This document shows positions 50,719 to 63,305 of a stretch of 64,000 nt of DNA, in pieces. Position numbers and translations under genes: made by a program. The DNA is from Polytrichum commune. Its lineage: Eukaryota; Streptophyta; Polytrichopsida; Polytrichales; Polytrichaceae. The stretch spans positions 17,236,001 through 17,300,000 of the forward strand of contig OX485804.1 in the NCBI GenBank assembly GCA_950295325.1. The letters run 5' to 3'. The notes beneath the pieces were generated by a model. It saw nothing but the letters and a program-made list of their open reading frames with translations. It did not search any database and was not told the origin of the DNA. Numbering within the stretch: the stretch's first letter is position 1; each line of letters begins with the position of its first letter.

Positions 50719-51446
50719 GGTTCTCTACCCATTGTTATGTCTTGTCGTGTGAGCCCCTTGGTGTGTGATTTGTGCCATGTGAGTTTGGCCATTAAAGATC
50801 GCTAGAATCTCGGATACAAAGCCATTTCAAAAAACTTGTGTATGAAATGTTCGAGGCTCTTGAACTTAGTATGGTCCACACTAACTTCAATTAAAAATGT
50901 AAGTATTGGATAAGGATGTGTGGTGCTAAAGGAAGACTACCGTAGGTATATATAAGTAGCTGAAGACTTGTCCACAACTTGGGAAATTGAGTTTGCTCCA
51001 AGTTATACACAAGCACACGAACAAATCTAGAGCTCACACCGCTCACTTCCTATTCCTACCACTTGTTCAACTTGACCATATCAATGCGATGATCACATAT
51101 TGGGAGAAACGCTAGCCATTTCTAGGCTTAGTGTCTCTTGGAAGTAGTCCAATTAAAGTTGGCCGTCCAACGCCAAACATTAGGGTATACAATACAAGCT
51201 ATATCAAGTAAACCAAGCACTACAAAACATAGACGAATCAAAAGATTTTGATTAAATTTTGTTCGTCTAGACTTGTAAGTGGGCAAAGTATGTAGGCCCA
51301 TAAGTTTGGCTTGGAACAAAACCCTAGTAGAAAGGGCGGGGCACGGTGGGTGGGGTGTGTGATGCCTCAAAAGATAACAAGCATCATGTGTGGCATTCTC
51401 CTACATGAAAAATCGTCCCCATTGTGTAGCTAAGGACCATAATTTG
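50719..51446. other. Intergenic, nothing recognised
   Basis: No coding signal or element boundary was identified. Confidence 0.35.
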
Positions 51447-51553
51447 TGTCATTCATGTATGTACTAAAGTATGTGTCATTCATGCCCATATTAAAGTATG
51501 TGTCATTCGTGTCCGTACTAAAGTATGTGTCATTCATGCCCATACTAAAGTAT
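51447..51553. repeat. Minisatellite, unit of about 32 bp, just over 3 copies
   Basis: The unit gtgtcattcatg(c/t)c(c)atactaaagtat recurs at about 51447, 51474, 51506 and 51538 with few changes. Confidence 0.8.
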
Positions 51554-53499
51554 GTGTATATGTTATGGATAATGTACATGCTAATTGACACAATATGTGA
51601 CATTTTTTAAAGATTCTAGACATCAAATGAAACTCACCCTTCGATTATATCCATTTTAGGTACAATCTCATAATAGGTGCACAAACCTTAGTGACAAATA
51701 ATATGTGAACAAAGATGCCTTCCAATGCAAAAAGCATCAATCGTGTTTTATACATTCGAATCTGCCCCCGGACAAAGGATAATAACATGCAAACGAAAAA
51801 GCTCTTAATTCATGTTTTTGCTTCATTAGGAGCCATATCTATTTATCTTTGTTGAAGTTGGGACCACATTGGAAACAAACTTCTCTCCAAACTTGTTATT
51901 TCAGTTTACTATGCATCAACTTTATTACAAACACGTGCCAAAATCCAAGCACTTTGTATGCACTAGCCACGTTATATATAGTCACTAGACGTATGGTTGA
52001 GGAATTGCTAGTACCTATAATATGTGCGGGACTAGCAACTAATGGAACTATGATACACCTCTCTTGGTATACCTTCCATGCACACACTTAACATAAGTAC
52101 TTGTCCTCCTACGTCATTGACCCCTGGATGTGACCATGTATGTTCTATGAACGTACACTCTATTCACTCCTGTTTCTGTCTTGCAACGAGACCAGGGTTT
52201 GATCTTCTAAATAGGTATCATGACTTTTGCTAGATTTTGTTGAAGGTTCATGTAAGTGGGTTGCATGGGAGGACTCAAGAGACGCGTGGGATAATTCACT
52301 CCTAAATTATCAAAGGCCTTTTTGATGGAGAACTTGCGTGGGTAGTAGAATTGTTGACATTGTTGTTTGGTTGATTTCGATTACTTCTTAACCCTTATCC
52401 TCTCGGGATGTTAACCTTGTTGACAAAGTTCACCTAATTCTTTCATCCATACCAAACGTAGATTTCAATTGCAATTAGATAAAATCCACTTTGAGGTTAT
52501 CAAAGTGGACAATTCACAATTCCGAGGTTGTGGGCATTGTTGTGGATGGCATGAGAAGATTTGTGTCAAAATAGTGGAATGAAGTATTACCGACTGTAGT
52601 TGTATTGCATACAAGCCCATACCCACATGACATGCATAACATTACACAACTTCTTGGTTGCATTTTGTGGGATTAAGTATCACATGAGCATGATTATCAT
52701 GTAATTCCGGGATATTTTGTGTACATGGAGCATTCACATTGTTACGTGTGAAATTGTCGACCAACAAATATAAAGTATCAGACTATTCTAATGATAATCT
52801 CTTTCTTTAGAAAGAGACCATCGTGTAGTTGCTTAGTGATGTTCAACGAATGGGGTTTTAGATTTATCATGTTTCCACGACATGCTTGTATGTAAATCTG
52901 AGCCAAGCTTACAAAATGGTCTACAAGTTTAAGGATATTTGTTGTTGGGCTCTCACCAAAATCTTTTCATGACCATCCTTTTCATGTGAACCCTTCCACA
53001 AAATAAGTTATAATAAAATCAAAGAGTTGTGAGATTCTAAAGTATCATGCAAATATATCTCTTGGTTTTGTGTTAAGGCAGAAAAATCGAAAACGGTGAA
53101 TGACCACTAGTGGTGCACTAGACCTGGTGTGGACCCAAACTAGATAATTGTGAAAGTGGTGGTCCGAAAAGGATGCAAGGGTAGGTGGGATGTAGTGATT
53201 GACAAGATAGGTGTTGTTTTACACCACTTGTGATCACTTTCGGGTGCCATTGAGTTAGCCGTTTTGTGTGCATTCGTATGCAAAGTAGGGTATTTTGATG
53301 CTCATATTAGGTAGACTCTACTATACAAGTAGGGGATTTGACTTACTTGCATTTTTGGGTAATGTAACTACTTTTCTACATTGAATAGATGTATGAAACA
53401 ACTTGCATTCCTCTTTCTCTACTCCATCTTTGAAAAATATTTGCACAAATTTCAAGCCACTCTTTTTGGTTGAATCAGCTTAGTTTCACAATTTTCCAT
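51554..53499. other. Intergenic, nothing recognised
   Basis: About 1.9 kb of AT-rich DNA. Frames at 51849-52091 lack known domains. No clear repeats. Confidence 0.35.
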
Positions 53500-54160
53500 A
53501 TTTCTAACTTAGACCCACTTTTTGGAGATGGGCTTGACGCAAAATCCGGTAAAATGTTAAACTTTATCCATTGCATGTCATGTAGGACTTGTACATGTGG
53601 TTTGTTTATTCATTTAAAATTCCTTGACTCAGTAGGCCTTCAAGCTCTAGTGTAAAGTGAAGTAGAACAAATTTGACATTTTTCAACACAAAGAGATTTT
53701 AGATTACAATGGTCACAAACCCTCAAGCTCTAGTGTAAATTTCCCTAAGTTTGTTAAGTAATCATGTGATGGTTTTGTGCATGAGAGTGTGATTACAAGA
53801 AAGATTCATACCCCATGGATGTGGGATTCGAGGAAGTTATTATTCTACAACATTGTCATCCATTTTAGTTGCAAGGATTCATGGAGTATATGGGTTTGTT
53901 ATATACACTCAAACTTCCTTGGTCCCATGGGCTCTCATACTCTAGTGTAAAGTGAAGTAGGACGGTCTTGGCGTTTTCCACCAATGAGAGATTTTAAAAT
54001 TCAATGCTTGCAAGCCCTCAAGCTTTAGTTTGATTCGAGGAAGTTGTTCTTTTGTAATATGGTCATCCATACTAATTGCAAGGAATCGTGGCATGTTGAT
54101 ATATTATAGGTTTATTCACGCATTCAAACTTCCTTGTTCCTTTAGGCCCTCAACCTCTAG
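53500..54160. mobile_element. Fragmented family C MITE copies
   Basis: The block ccctcaagctctagtgtaa, with gtgaagtag and accaatgagagatttta-type sequence, recurs near 53640, 53720, 53940 and 54140, with ccatgcaagga-like spacers between. These are partial or tandem Tourist-type copies without clean ends. Confidence 0.5.
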
Positions 54161-54164
54161 TGTA

Positions 54165-54534
54165 AGGTAAGCAAATTGTAAAGGGACACTTTTAGCTCTA
54201 CTCCCACTTCTCATAGGATGTGAAATGTCCACTTAGGGCAAGAGGATTGCCAAATCCAAATGGTGCCCATAGTCAAGTTCTCATAGTTTGTGGAGCTCAT
54301 AAATATCTCATTCATTGCCAAAGTGAAGATTTCTTTGAACATTAAAGATTACATAAATCCTTCATGATTATGCTCACTATTGAAGCCATAATTGTTAACA
54401 AATTTTGAGCATGTAGTCAAATCTCTTTTGAATGCATGTCTTTTTGGTGCGTGTTCTTAGATCCACACCTAAGCATGTATCACTCAAATTCATGTGTATG
54501 ATCATGAGAAGTGATTGAATAAAACCCACTTCCT
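54165..54534 (+). mobile_element. Family B MITE, diverged
   Basis: Starts AGGTAAGCAAATTGTAAAGG after TA. The interior includes cccacttctcataggatgtg, attgccaaatccaaat and tcattgccaaagtgaagat, and the right end decays at about 54534. Confidence 0.65.
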
Positions 54535-54644
54535 TTAAAACTGAATTGAGATGGTCTCGGCTTTTTCCTCTGATGAGGGATTTTAGATTTTAATGGACTC
54601 AAGCCCTCATGGTCTAGTGTAAAGTGCCCTTGTTGTGCCTATAT

Positions 54645-54897
54645 AAAGTAACGTGGCTAATTACGTTACTTGTCTTGATTGGACACCAATAATTAAGTGG
54701 TAGGTGGTTAGATGTGGCCACAAAAATAGATACCAAAAGGGAATGTGTGTAAAAGAGATTGGACTATGAGCACAAAATATGGTCACCATTCTACGTTCAA
54801 TGATAAGCATAATTAGAAAGGTCCTAGATGACCATTTAATGAGTACAAGAAACTCCACTTTGATTATGAGTAAACATTCATATCTAATACAAAAGTT
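54645..54897 (-). mobile_element. Partial family B MITE, reverse orientation
   Basis: Reverse-strand family B blocks: ttacgttacttgtcttgatt, aagtggtaggtggttagatg, gagattggactatgagcac. It stops near 54897, before the family F element. Confidence 0.6.
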
Positions 54898-54937
54898 GAG
54901 AGATGAGAATACTACAAAAAGTTTGGTGTCTGCTTCT

Positions 54938-55359
54938 CACGGGGAGGTTACTTCATTGTCAAGTTGAACACCACGTGCGAACAAAGTTTGCTACCCCTAT
55001 ATTACATGCCATAGATAATTTTAAAATTTATGATTTTTTTTTCTACATATACATAACCATTGATAGTATCTTTTGTATATTGTTTTTTGAAAATTTTAGT
55101 CATCTTCATTGTTTGTAGTAAAATTTTTAGTTCAATTTTGCGTCATTCTAGCTAGAAACGGTATGTTTTATATAAAAAAATCATCAAATTCAGTTACCAT
55201 TTTTACTATGTAATGCGTACTCTGTATATCTACTTATGAAAGAAAAATTGATTAAATCTTGACCCATTTTGGTGATGTTTTATGTAAAAATCATGATTTT
55301 TTACATATAAAGTGTTCGCACGCGGTTGTTCAACTTTACAATGGAGTGACCTCCCCGTG
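54938..55359. mobile_element. hAT-type MITE family F, copy 3 (422 bp)
   Basis: Starts CACGGGGAGGTTACTTCATT and ends AATGGAGTGACCTCCCCGTG. Flanks ctgcttct (54930-54937) and cctcttct (55360-55367) match at 6 of 8 positions. The interior is colinear with copies 1 and 2. Confidence 0.88.
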
Positions 55360-55886
55360 CCTCTTCTTTGTACCCGGGGTGTGTCACTGTGTGTGCACGT
55401 GGCCCTAATTTAGTTAATATCTCGAAAGCTTATGGGACACTGCAACATCTTGAGACGTGGGCTTGTTTACGCAAAAACCATTAGGCCATGGCTCTTGAAA
55501 ATTCTATAATTCTCATTGGTTGAGAGTGTCATGGCCCCCCACTTTAGGTTTACATGAAGGCAACTTTGGACTATAACCCATAACATTTTTAGTACATGAA
55601 CTCACACATGGCAAGTATGGACAACGTTGATTGGGATTGTAGGAGAAAATTTCAAGACAACTCCTGAAAGTAGGCATGACAAAATGTGCAATGGGAATTT
55701 GGGTTACACTACAAGCTTGTGACTCCAAAAGACTTTGGGTTATAGTCCATGGACTTCTCTATGCTTTCATCCAAGAAACATGGTACCATGGTCTAATGCC
55801 TTTAGTGTAAATATGCCCCAAACTCCATTAATTATAGGTAGAGTGACTACATCCTCGATTTCAATTTTCTAACCTTTTCATACTAA
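55360..55886. other. Intergenic, nothing recognised
   Basis: No gene or element end was identified. Confidence 0.35.
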
Positions 55887-56285
55887 GGGTCGGTTTAGAC
55901 TATAGGGAAGAAGTGCACCAATCACTGAAGAATTTTCACCCAATACAAGGCTATTTGAGTGCACGGTTGGTATGACAAACAAGATGCAAAAAATGACAAT
56001 AAAAACGTGCCTCAAGTTGGAGGTCTTCGGATGTCAAGTTTCTTGTATGAGGGTTTGAAGTTGCCCAAGAAACTTGACCTCCGGAGAACTCCCCTAACCA
56101 AAAATGTTGTCATGTTGGCAACCATGCCATTCTTTCATCTAGGCTTGGAGTTCTCCACCGAAGAAGTCTTGGCCGTAGTGTGCCTGGTTGGTGAAGAACC
56201 CCGTTCGTAGCCAATCATATTGCTCCATTCCCCTACGATACTTGACTAGTGCACTTCTTCACTGTAATGCAATCAAAAGCAACCC
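55887..56285. mobile_element. Tourist-type MITE (third terminal sequence)
   Basis: Starts GGGTCGGTTTAGACTATAG and ends tgcaatcaaaagcaaccc, flanked by TAA (55884-55886 and 56286-56288). Subterminally, gaagaagtgcac pairs with gtgcacttcttc. A second internal inverted repeat, tcaagtttcttg/caagaaacttga with ggaggtc/gacctcc, lies at about 56018-56085. The ORF inside (55959-56210) is not a recognised protein. Confidence 0.65.
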
Positions 56286-56880
56286 TAATAGCGTGCCTCA
56301 TATCCTAGGAGATCTGGACTAGTTAGGAAAGGTAACCGTGCAAGACTCATCTACCTTTAGAGCAAGCCCACTCATCCTACATATGCATCTGCATTTGCAC
56401 TTTTTCATGTGCAATGTACATGCAAATGCATGATAAGATCTTACTCGTGCCGGTGTTTGGAGGAGACGGATGAAAAGTAAGATTGACCTGCTAAACCTCC
56501 TGCATTTGTGAGAGACATGCAAGGAGGGTTTTATATAGTTATGTAAACCTCTGAACTACATTTCTCGAAGCAAATGCGTTTGAGAAATAACCGGTTGAGG
56601 TTTGATTTTAATCTTCCGGAACATTTACCCATCACATATGAACCGGGTGAGTTTGAGAAATAACCAGCTGAAGTTCACGACTTTACAAAAATGACCGAGG
56701 CAATTCAAGAAAGAGTATTGAAAACAATGCAGGATGAGTGGGCAGCTTTGCATGGGTGTTCATGGACGGAGGCCACTTTTCGTTCCCAATGCGGATGCAG
56801 ATCCAGGAATGACTGGGCTTGATCTTACTATAGCGTAAAGGTCAATGAGATGTTGGGAGGCCGGGGCCCATACCCATAAG
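56286..56880. other. Intergenic, nothing recognised
   Basis: No gene or repeat was identified between the MITE and the GC-rich leader region. Confidence 0.35.
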
Positions 56881-59076
56881 TGAGCGATCACTATAACTCC
56901 CCTGGAAAGAAATGAAGCGAACGGAGGGAGGCTATCTTTTACTCCCTCCTTTTCTTTCCTTTCCTCTCCTCTGTCGTCGTCCCCTTGCCCCTGCTGTTCC
57001 TCCGCCAGGCTGCTTCGTCTCCCTTCGCGCTCTCCCTCTTCGTCCTCTCTATCTCCATCGCCTCTTCCCGACCGACTGGAAGCCTCCGCAATTTCGTTCT
57101 CACAGTTCGCTAAACAAATGGCCAGAAATTGCAGCCACTAATCAGCACGCCAGGCTCCCGGGATCTGCCACTATGCTACGCGACTGAAAGCAAGCAAATC
57201 GAGTCCGGGATCCACGAAACGTAACTACGTTTGGCCTCACATTCTTCGGAAGCCACGTTAGGGACCTTTGCCTTTGGAGCGTCGGAGGAAAGTTGAGAGG
57301 AAGTCGACGGATACGCAATTGTCGCACTGTGGAGCGCCAACTTATTTGTTTATTTTTTAAACGCATCGGCAATTCGGTGAGGCCTGGCCTTTGTTTATAC
57401 GTAACTGTGGATGTGTTTCCTTCCTCTCCTGTTCGGTCCGGTGGCTTCTGGTTCCTTCTGTGACTCGAAATCGCAGATTCCCACGTAAGGTATAGGCGAG
57501 AGTCGATGTTTGAGGTTTTTCTTGTTTTCGTGCTTAGCATGCTGTTTCCACGTGATTGCATCTCTCTAATTCGACCGCCAATTTTTTTTACAAATGCATC
57601 AGCAAATCGTGGCGTAACTTCGGTGAAACTACAGTGTCGTAACTTCGGTGAAACTACAGTGTCGTTTCTTTCCCCTCTTGTTAGGTCCGGCTGCTGGTTT
57701 TTGTTTGTGGCTCGAAAACGCAGATTACAACTTAAGGTGTACCCGAGAGTCGCTGTATGAGGTTTTTCTTCTTGTCCGTGCTTATTAGTATGCTATTTGC
57801 GCGCAATTGCATCCCTCTAATTCGAGCGCCATTTTTTTCCAAATGCATCAGTAATTGGTGGCGATACTTGGTGAGGCCTGGCCTTTGTTTGCCCGTAAAC
57901 TGTAGTTTCGCTTCCTTCCTTTCTTGTTCCGTCCGGTTAGTGGCTCGATAACGCAGAGTGCAACTGCAGGTGTATCCGAAAGTCTTTTGAGGTTTTTCTC
58001 TTTTTTTGCGTCTCTATTTTGCTGTTTGCACGCGATCGCGTCTCTCCTTCGTGCCTTGTTGTAAATATAGCTCCAGTAGGAGGTACCTTGATGAGCAAGG
58101 TTTGAGGAGAATGTAATTGGAAGGCGGGGACTTGAGTAGCAGGCCGCTTTTCACAACTTCCAGTGCTGGTTTTGTTGCGTGTGACGTGGTCGTGTTCCGA
58201 GAATGCAACTTTTCTTGGGTCAAAGATTTTACAATTCGTTGTAAGGTGCGAGGATGGAAAATTCCACAAATTGTTGCAAATTATTGTACGAGACCTGGCT
58301 TTTCGTCTCGTCCTTTGTGCCTGCTGTTTCGAGCTCACATTTTCGCTTGCGTCTCGAGGACGCTCCTCAGGAACGAAGTCTCGGCCTGTTGTATCTTTGG
58401 AAGCTCCGTGAATTTATCTCAGCCAAGCTCTTCAACCCTACAGTGCATTTTTTGGATATCAAATTTCACTTGTCCGAATATCTCATATAGTGGGAAAACA
58501 GAGGAGAGTATGTCGTGGATAGAACCTACCTTGAGATGTCTCTTTCTGCAGTAGTTCCTGACCTTTCTACCTTTATACTGTTTTTGATGACGGAGCTTCT
58601 GCATGCAAAGTTGTTAAAAAAGCTGGTCGTGGTTCTTTTTTCTCGCTTACGTCAGTGTGCTTGCTGAACAAGGTAGTCCTTAAATTGTGACTTCAAGTAC
58701 CTTGGCAAGATTTCTTCATGAGCGAGATATTAGAATGTGGCAATGGTTTCTGGACAGTGATCCTGGTTGAAAATTCTGGTAGATCACATTTTGGATGAAA
58801 GATTGGAAGTGCTTAAAACGATAGATAGGAAACACGTTCTTGCCACAATCTTCACCGCGTCTTCTTGCTTTAAAACGAAAATATAGGTTTGAGGCTAGTC
58901 TTGTTTTTCTTTAAAGTAAGGGATTTTATCATTTGAGTTCAAGTATCCTTTCGAGGAGATAACACTTTGGCCTGGAATATAGTTCACTATGCCTTTCTGA
59001 TGAAGTGTAAATGTTTGTACAGAAAGGAATCGACCGAGAATCTTTTCCCTGTCCAGATCCTGCGAAATGCGTTGTC
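56881..59076 (+). promoter_or_regulatory. Promoter and long 5' leader of the REF-like gene, with a triplicated 235-bp repeat
   Basis: CT-rich DNA at 56935-57070 resembles a plant promoter or leader. Three diverged units of about 230-250 bp follow, starting at 57364, 57597 and 57846. Each carries gcatc, gtgaggcctggcctttg or a relative, ggctcgaaa(a)cgcag, and gaggtttttcttgtt-type sequence. Unit 2 contains an exact 25-bp tandem duplication (57614-57638 and 57639-57663). A weaker fourth trace lies near 58285-58365. An acceptor-like tttgtacag ends at about 59020, so a leader intron is likely. Frames here have no recognised domain. Confidence 0.5.
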
Positions 59077-60728
59077 ATGGAGAATGCGGCTAAGGACAAA
59101 CTGTCTACTAGCGAAACAGAACCATGCACCTCGTCGAAGCATGAAGAAGTATATAGATGGCATTACCCTGTTGTTAATGGATTGTTCTTGGGATGTTTTA
59201 CACGCAGATTTTGTTAATACAAAATCAATCTTTGTTTCTATGCAGAATTTTGCAAGTATGTAACTGCCAGACTTGACAAGTCTAGTTTGTGGCCAAGGTG
59301 CCCCATGTGCTAGAATTTAATGTCAAGTGTTTGGCAGAGTGCGCAGGGTAGTTGCAGTATGGGATCAGACCAGCCAAAATTTCTAGAAGGAATTGGGTCA
59401 AGCGTAGTGTCACTTACGTACTATACTCTTCGAAAGAGTAGGCAGTTGCCTTGTCTTGTGGGACCTGTGATTGCTGTTGTCGAAGACATTGTGGGCCCAC
59501 ACTTACAGCCTTTGGCTACCAGCGTGGAGAATCGCAGCATTTACTATCTCTCCCTTGCTGATGAACAGGTGTGTTTTCTTCAAACCCATTTCGAGTATTT
59601 CTTCACACCTCTACAAATTTCTCCTTTGGACTTGATATACTTCTCTTTTCAGAGCCCATGGAAGTTCAGGTCATTCTTGCCGAGTTTTTGATTTTGTTCA
59701 CGTTGTTATTTCACCAATACATATGTTTCTCATTAGAGGAACGCACATGCGCCATTGTTATTGGCTTCAAACTTTGCCCGATGGTTTTGTTCGGGCTTTG
59801 GGATTTCTGTTTCATATGGCTGTAATGTTTCTATTTCTAGATTATATAGTTCTGTAGAGTTGCCATTTATGAGATTTTTTTTGTCCTGCAGTTATTTGCA
59901 ATAGGTGGTGTGGTGGAGAAAAACGTACCTCTTGTGCCCACATTAGTCAAGAATGCTAAAGGCTTTCACAGTTATTTGGAGCAAGCTGCAACAAAATTAT
60001 TTACTGCCTATGGCCGGGTTCGTGGGCGTGGGGTCATTGGTGCGGCTGCGGATACATGGGTCGATTATGAGAGCCTTGTGAAGTCGAAGTCTGTTCGAGC
60101 TCTTAAGCTTGCAGAAAATATACCTTTGTTGAATGTATTGGTTCCAATTTTCCAGGCAGTTGGTGCTCCTATTGGGTTAGCTGTCTCAGACTGGCTTGTC
60201 AAAAGGAGTGAGATTCACGACAAGCATCTAGTTCTCCAAGAGGGTTGTTTGCTGCCTGATAAAAATGTGTCAAAGGTTGGTGAGGATGAGAAGCATCTCT
60301 TGGTTATTCACAGTGAGGCAGAGTTTCGCTCATCTACGAACCATGAAGACCATGGCGAAGATGAGAAACATCTCTTTGTTGCCAATACTGCAGCAGTAGA
60401 CAATCACCCATCTGTACATAGTCAAGGAACTGGGGACCAGGAAATTAATGCTGTGAACGATCAACAGCAGATGCCTTCACAAAGTTCTTCCGAGGGCCCA
60501 AAGGAAAGTGCTTCTTTAGATGCAGTTGAACCTCAGAAGGCCACATTCATCCAAGGCGCAGGGACCTCGACTGCGCAAATAGTTGTCCCTCTTGCAGACT
60601 CTGATGAAGATTCCGATGATGAGCTTTCCGCCTTGTTTCATGCTGGTTGGAGCATAGGAAAGGTTGCTGCTGCACAAGTGGCAGCAAGAAAGATAACTAC
60701 TCTTGCCAAGAAAAGTCATAGAAAGTGA
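59077..60728 (+). CDS. Putative REF/SRPP-like (lipid-droplet-associated) protein with acidic C-terminal extension, about 379 aa
   Basis: Proposed exons 59077-59148, 59338-59568, 59892-60728; all join in phase 0. The exon 2 acceptor could also be at 59347. Residues about 35-210 show the layout I associate with REF/SRPP/LDAP proteins: VVEDIVGPHLQPL, then VVEKNVPLVPTLVKNA, then a Pro-containing hydrophobic segment NIPLLNVLVPIFQAVGAPIG (177-196). Family members coat lipid droplets or rubber particles. Similarity is recalled, not searched, so another amphipathic lipid-associated family (for example algal MLDP) is possible. The C-terminal third is acidic, Ser/Gln-rich and probably disordered. It contains two copies of GEDEKHL (from residues 231 and 256) and ends in a basic Lys/Arg tail (KKSHRK). 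The ATG at 59077 begins MENAAKDKLSTSE; the frame upstream is open to 59011 but crosses a likely acceptor. Confidence 0.6.
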
Positions 60729-62317
60729 GGGCACTGAGTCTTTGGCCAGTTTTACATGCTCTGGCATAACTAAGCTCTAAAAACCTTCATACCTCAAGTG
60801 ACAAGAAAGTCTCTCCATCAAAGTTCAGTGTATAAATGGAACATTCTTAAACTTTCCAGAATGATGGCGCAACATTATCTTGATGAGAAGATCGACATCA
60901 TGTACTCATGGAGCGAGCTCAGCTCCTATAATTTTTTCCCTGAGGGCATTATGTTCACTCATACATGTGGCATTTTCTAGTCATGCCATCATCATAGTGT
61001 ATCATCTTCAAGTTGACAAGATGAGTGAAGTTCTTTTAATGTTTAGGGGTTCCAAAAATCAGTTCTTAATTTCAGGTACAAGTTTAGCACAGGATGAAAT
61101 TTCCAGCTGTTTATATAGCTTTTCAAGTTTGTCTTGAAAATGATCAAGTTGTACATACATTATACTTTATGAATTAGACTAACACGTCTAGTGCTTCCAA
61201 ATCACAGTTGGTCACTCACCTTACTCTCTTTCTGCTTTTGAAACTGCCTCTACTGTAGTCTAGTGTTCAACACAACGTCAATATTCCCAGCTATGTTGTC
61301 ATGGTTGGAAGGAATAAAAGGTCTGTTAATCAATGTGATAGCAGGTATCATCAGCCCTCCAATTTCTGGTGGGCTTTTCCTCATGGCTGCTTCAATTACA
61401 AATGAATTGAAGTACCTTTGCTCATTTGTCTTCTGAAAACTCTCTGTGTGGAAACTGCTCTGGGTTCTGTGGAAGATGGTGACAGACCATCACAGGTCGA
61501 GATGCAATTGAGACTTGCCATTGGAGTTTGACCCCGCATAAGGTAGAAGTACCCAATCCTGCCACTTATTTTTCTGTTCCAAAATGGCCAGCTACATACT
61601 TGTGAATGAATCATAATGTTTGTATTCTAAGGATCACAAATGCAGCTTATTGGTTGACAGAAAAAAAGTCAGTGCTCGACACTATTTGCTGTTGAAGGGG
61701 GGGGGGGGGGGGGGTGGAGCATATAAGCACTTTATATCATCAAGAAACATAGCCTTTCATAAATTTGACGAAATCAATTGCTTAACCTACTTATGGATTT
61801 TTCTGATCAATAAAATTTTGTGGGGAACACATTAAGGGTCTCAAGTGCTCGAAGTGTCCATTGTAGGCCCTTCTACCTTTGTGAAGCCTATGTATGTGTC
61901 TTGAGGGGAAGGTGCTCTTACGGTAATTGACATTGAGATGGAGCGTGTGACCAACTTCAATGGAATCCTCTCCAATATGTAGCTTATGTACGATGGTCTC
62001 TGTATTAGTGTAAATTAATTTGGCATTTGTTTTTTGCTAGTTGGCTATCTCAAATTTCAATAGAAGAATATTTTGTGAAAGAATGTGTCTTTCCTTGGTA
62101 AAGAATCAATGAAATTGGCAAACCTACTATTATTACTTCTAAATGAATGAATGTGACATTCTTTCCGAGTAATGTAGTGGAATAGGAATCTTGTGATGAT
62201 AGTGAGTGCCACTTTGGCCTTCGTCAAAAGCTGAAAAACCATACAATGCTAACCATTCCTTCTTGGCAATCATAGAAAAGGGGAATAAGTGTTTGAATTA
62301 AAGCAATATAACACAAC
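60729..62317. other. 3' flank of the REF-like gene and intergenic DNA
   Basis: The first few hundred bases are probably 3' UTR. A run of 18 G lies at 61697-61714. No further gene or element was identified. Confidence 0.4.
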
Positions 62318-62923
62318 TTGGTACGCAATCTTTTAATTGCTAATTGTTTTAAAGCTCTTTTGAAAACCAAATGCAATTTCGACAACAACAATGACATGTT
62401 GCTTTTGAACACCAACCCTGATTTTACATGTACACATACCCATAGTGATACCCAGGTTGATCCTACAAATCCTCACCATATTGTTGCTACCCATAAGCAT
62501 AATGAGCCCCCTTTTATATTAGAGATGTTTAGAGCTCAAAGAAATGAGCCCTCTCATTGGTGGAGAGCTTGTAATTCAGACTTGTTCACTAAGTTCATGT
62601 TACATTTGAGCTCTCAACTTGAGAACTCAAACATTTCATTGGGCTCACAACATGTAGAGGGTGTGTTAAAGGATCCTTTGCAGTGTGACTACGACAAACT
62701 CTTTGTCAAAATCTTCAGCTACTTCGTGGAGCTCGGTGATGAATGTCAAGAGTTTGGGCTCTTATTTTCGAGTTCCAAGCCAATGGCCTTCCACGCATTC
62801 TTTGGCTTGCCATCAATTACGCTTTGTTTGTATCCATTACTATTAGAATTTCACTTTGACCATGGCCACTTTACACTTGCCCAAACTATTGAGAGCTCGA
62901 GGACTGGCCAAGCTTTGACTTAG
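62318..62923 (+). CDS. Unidentified 201-codon ORF, ended by a Tourist-type insertion
   Basis: An open frame without a recognised domain. It contains a His-rich stretch (CTHTHSDTQ, HHIVATHKHNE) and a more protein-like part with PSHWWRACNSDLFTKFMLHL and a Phe-rich C-terminus. Its stop TAG (62921-62923) spans the junction with the MITE at 62923. The reading frame beyond the MITE is not traceable. Sequence near its end (62856-62920) is repeated in a P58IPK intron, so this may be a transposon-derived frame rather than a host gene. Confidence 0.25.
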   Translation: MVRNLLIANCFKALLKTKCNFDNNNDMLLLNTNPDFTCTHTHSDTQVDPTNPHHIVATHKHNEPPFILEMFRAQRNEPSHWWRACNSDLFTKFMLHLSSQLENSNISLGSQHVEGVLKDPLQCDYDKLFVKIFSYFVELGDECQEFGLLFSSSKPMAFHAFFGLPSITLCLYPLLLEFHFDHGHFTLAQTIESSRTGQALT

Positions 62924-63305
62924 GGCCGGTTCACACTATGGCCAAACTTCGAGAGGAGAAGCGTTTGGACCAATGAAAATGTAGAAATGTCCAAAGTCCG
63001 TCCTCTCGGCCTTAACACTAGAGGCCGAAGTCCAAAGGACATCGCCCCCAAAAGAGCTTAAGTGGCAGCACTTTTAGGAAGTTATGGTGCCAAGAGTTCG
63101 GCCTCTCGAGCAAAGTTTGGGTTGAGCAAAATGCTCGACCCAAACTTCCGTCGAGAGGCCAAACTTTTTTTCATTAAAATATTCAAAATCTGACAGTAGA
63201 TTATTTTAATATATTATTTCAGCCCAAAGGCTTCTCCTCTCGACATAGTTTGGTCCAGAAAAGTGACGCTTCTCCTCTCGACTTGGGCATAGTGTGAACC
63301 GGCCC
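62923..63305. mobile_element. Tourist-type MITE (383 bp) with long inverted repeats
   Basis: Starts GGGCCGGTTCACACTATGGC and ends GCATAGTGTGAACCGGCCC, flanked by TTA at 62920-62922 and 63306-63308. Subterminally, cgagaggagaagcgtttgg pairs with cttctcctctcgac. Internal palindromes such as gtttgggttgagcaaaatgctcgacccaaac lie near 63115-63148. The uninterrupted host sequence is in a P58IPK intron (30945-31050). Confidence 0.88.

Noticed and set aside
51447..51553. CRISPR-like array
   Set aside because: The units are contiguous with no spacers, and the genome is a plant nuclear one; it is a minisatellite.
58117..58554. A 145-codon frame upstream of the REF-like gene
   Set aside because: It lies in the repeated leader region, with no domain; more likely 5' UTR or leader intron.
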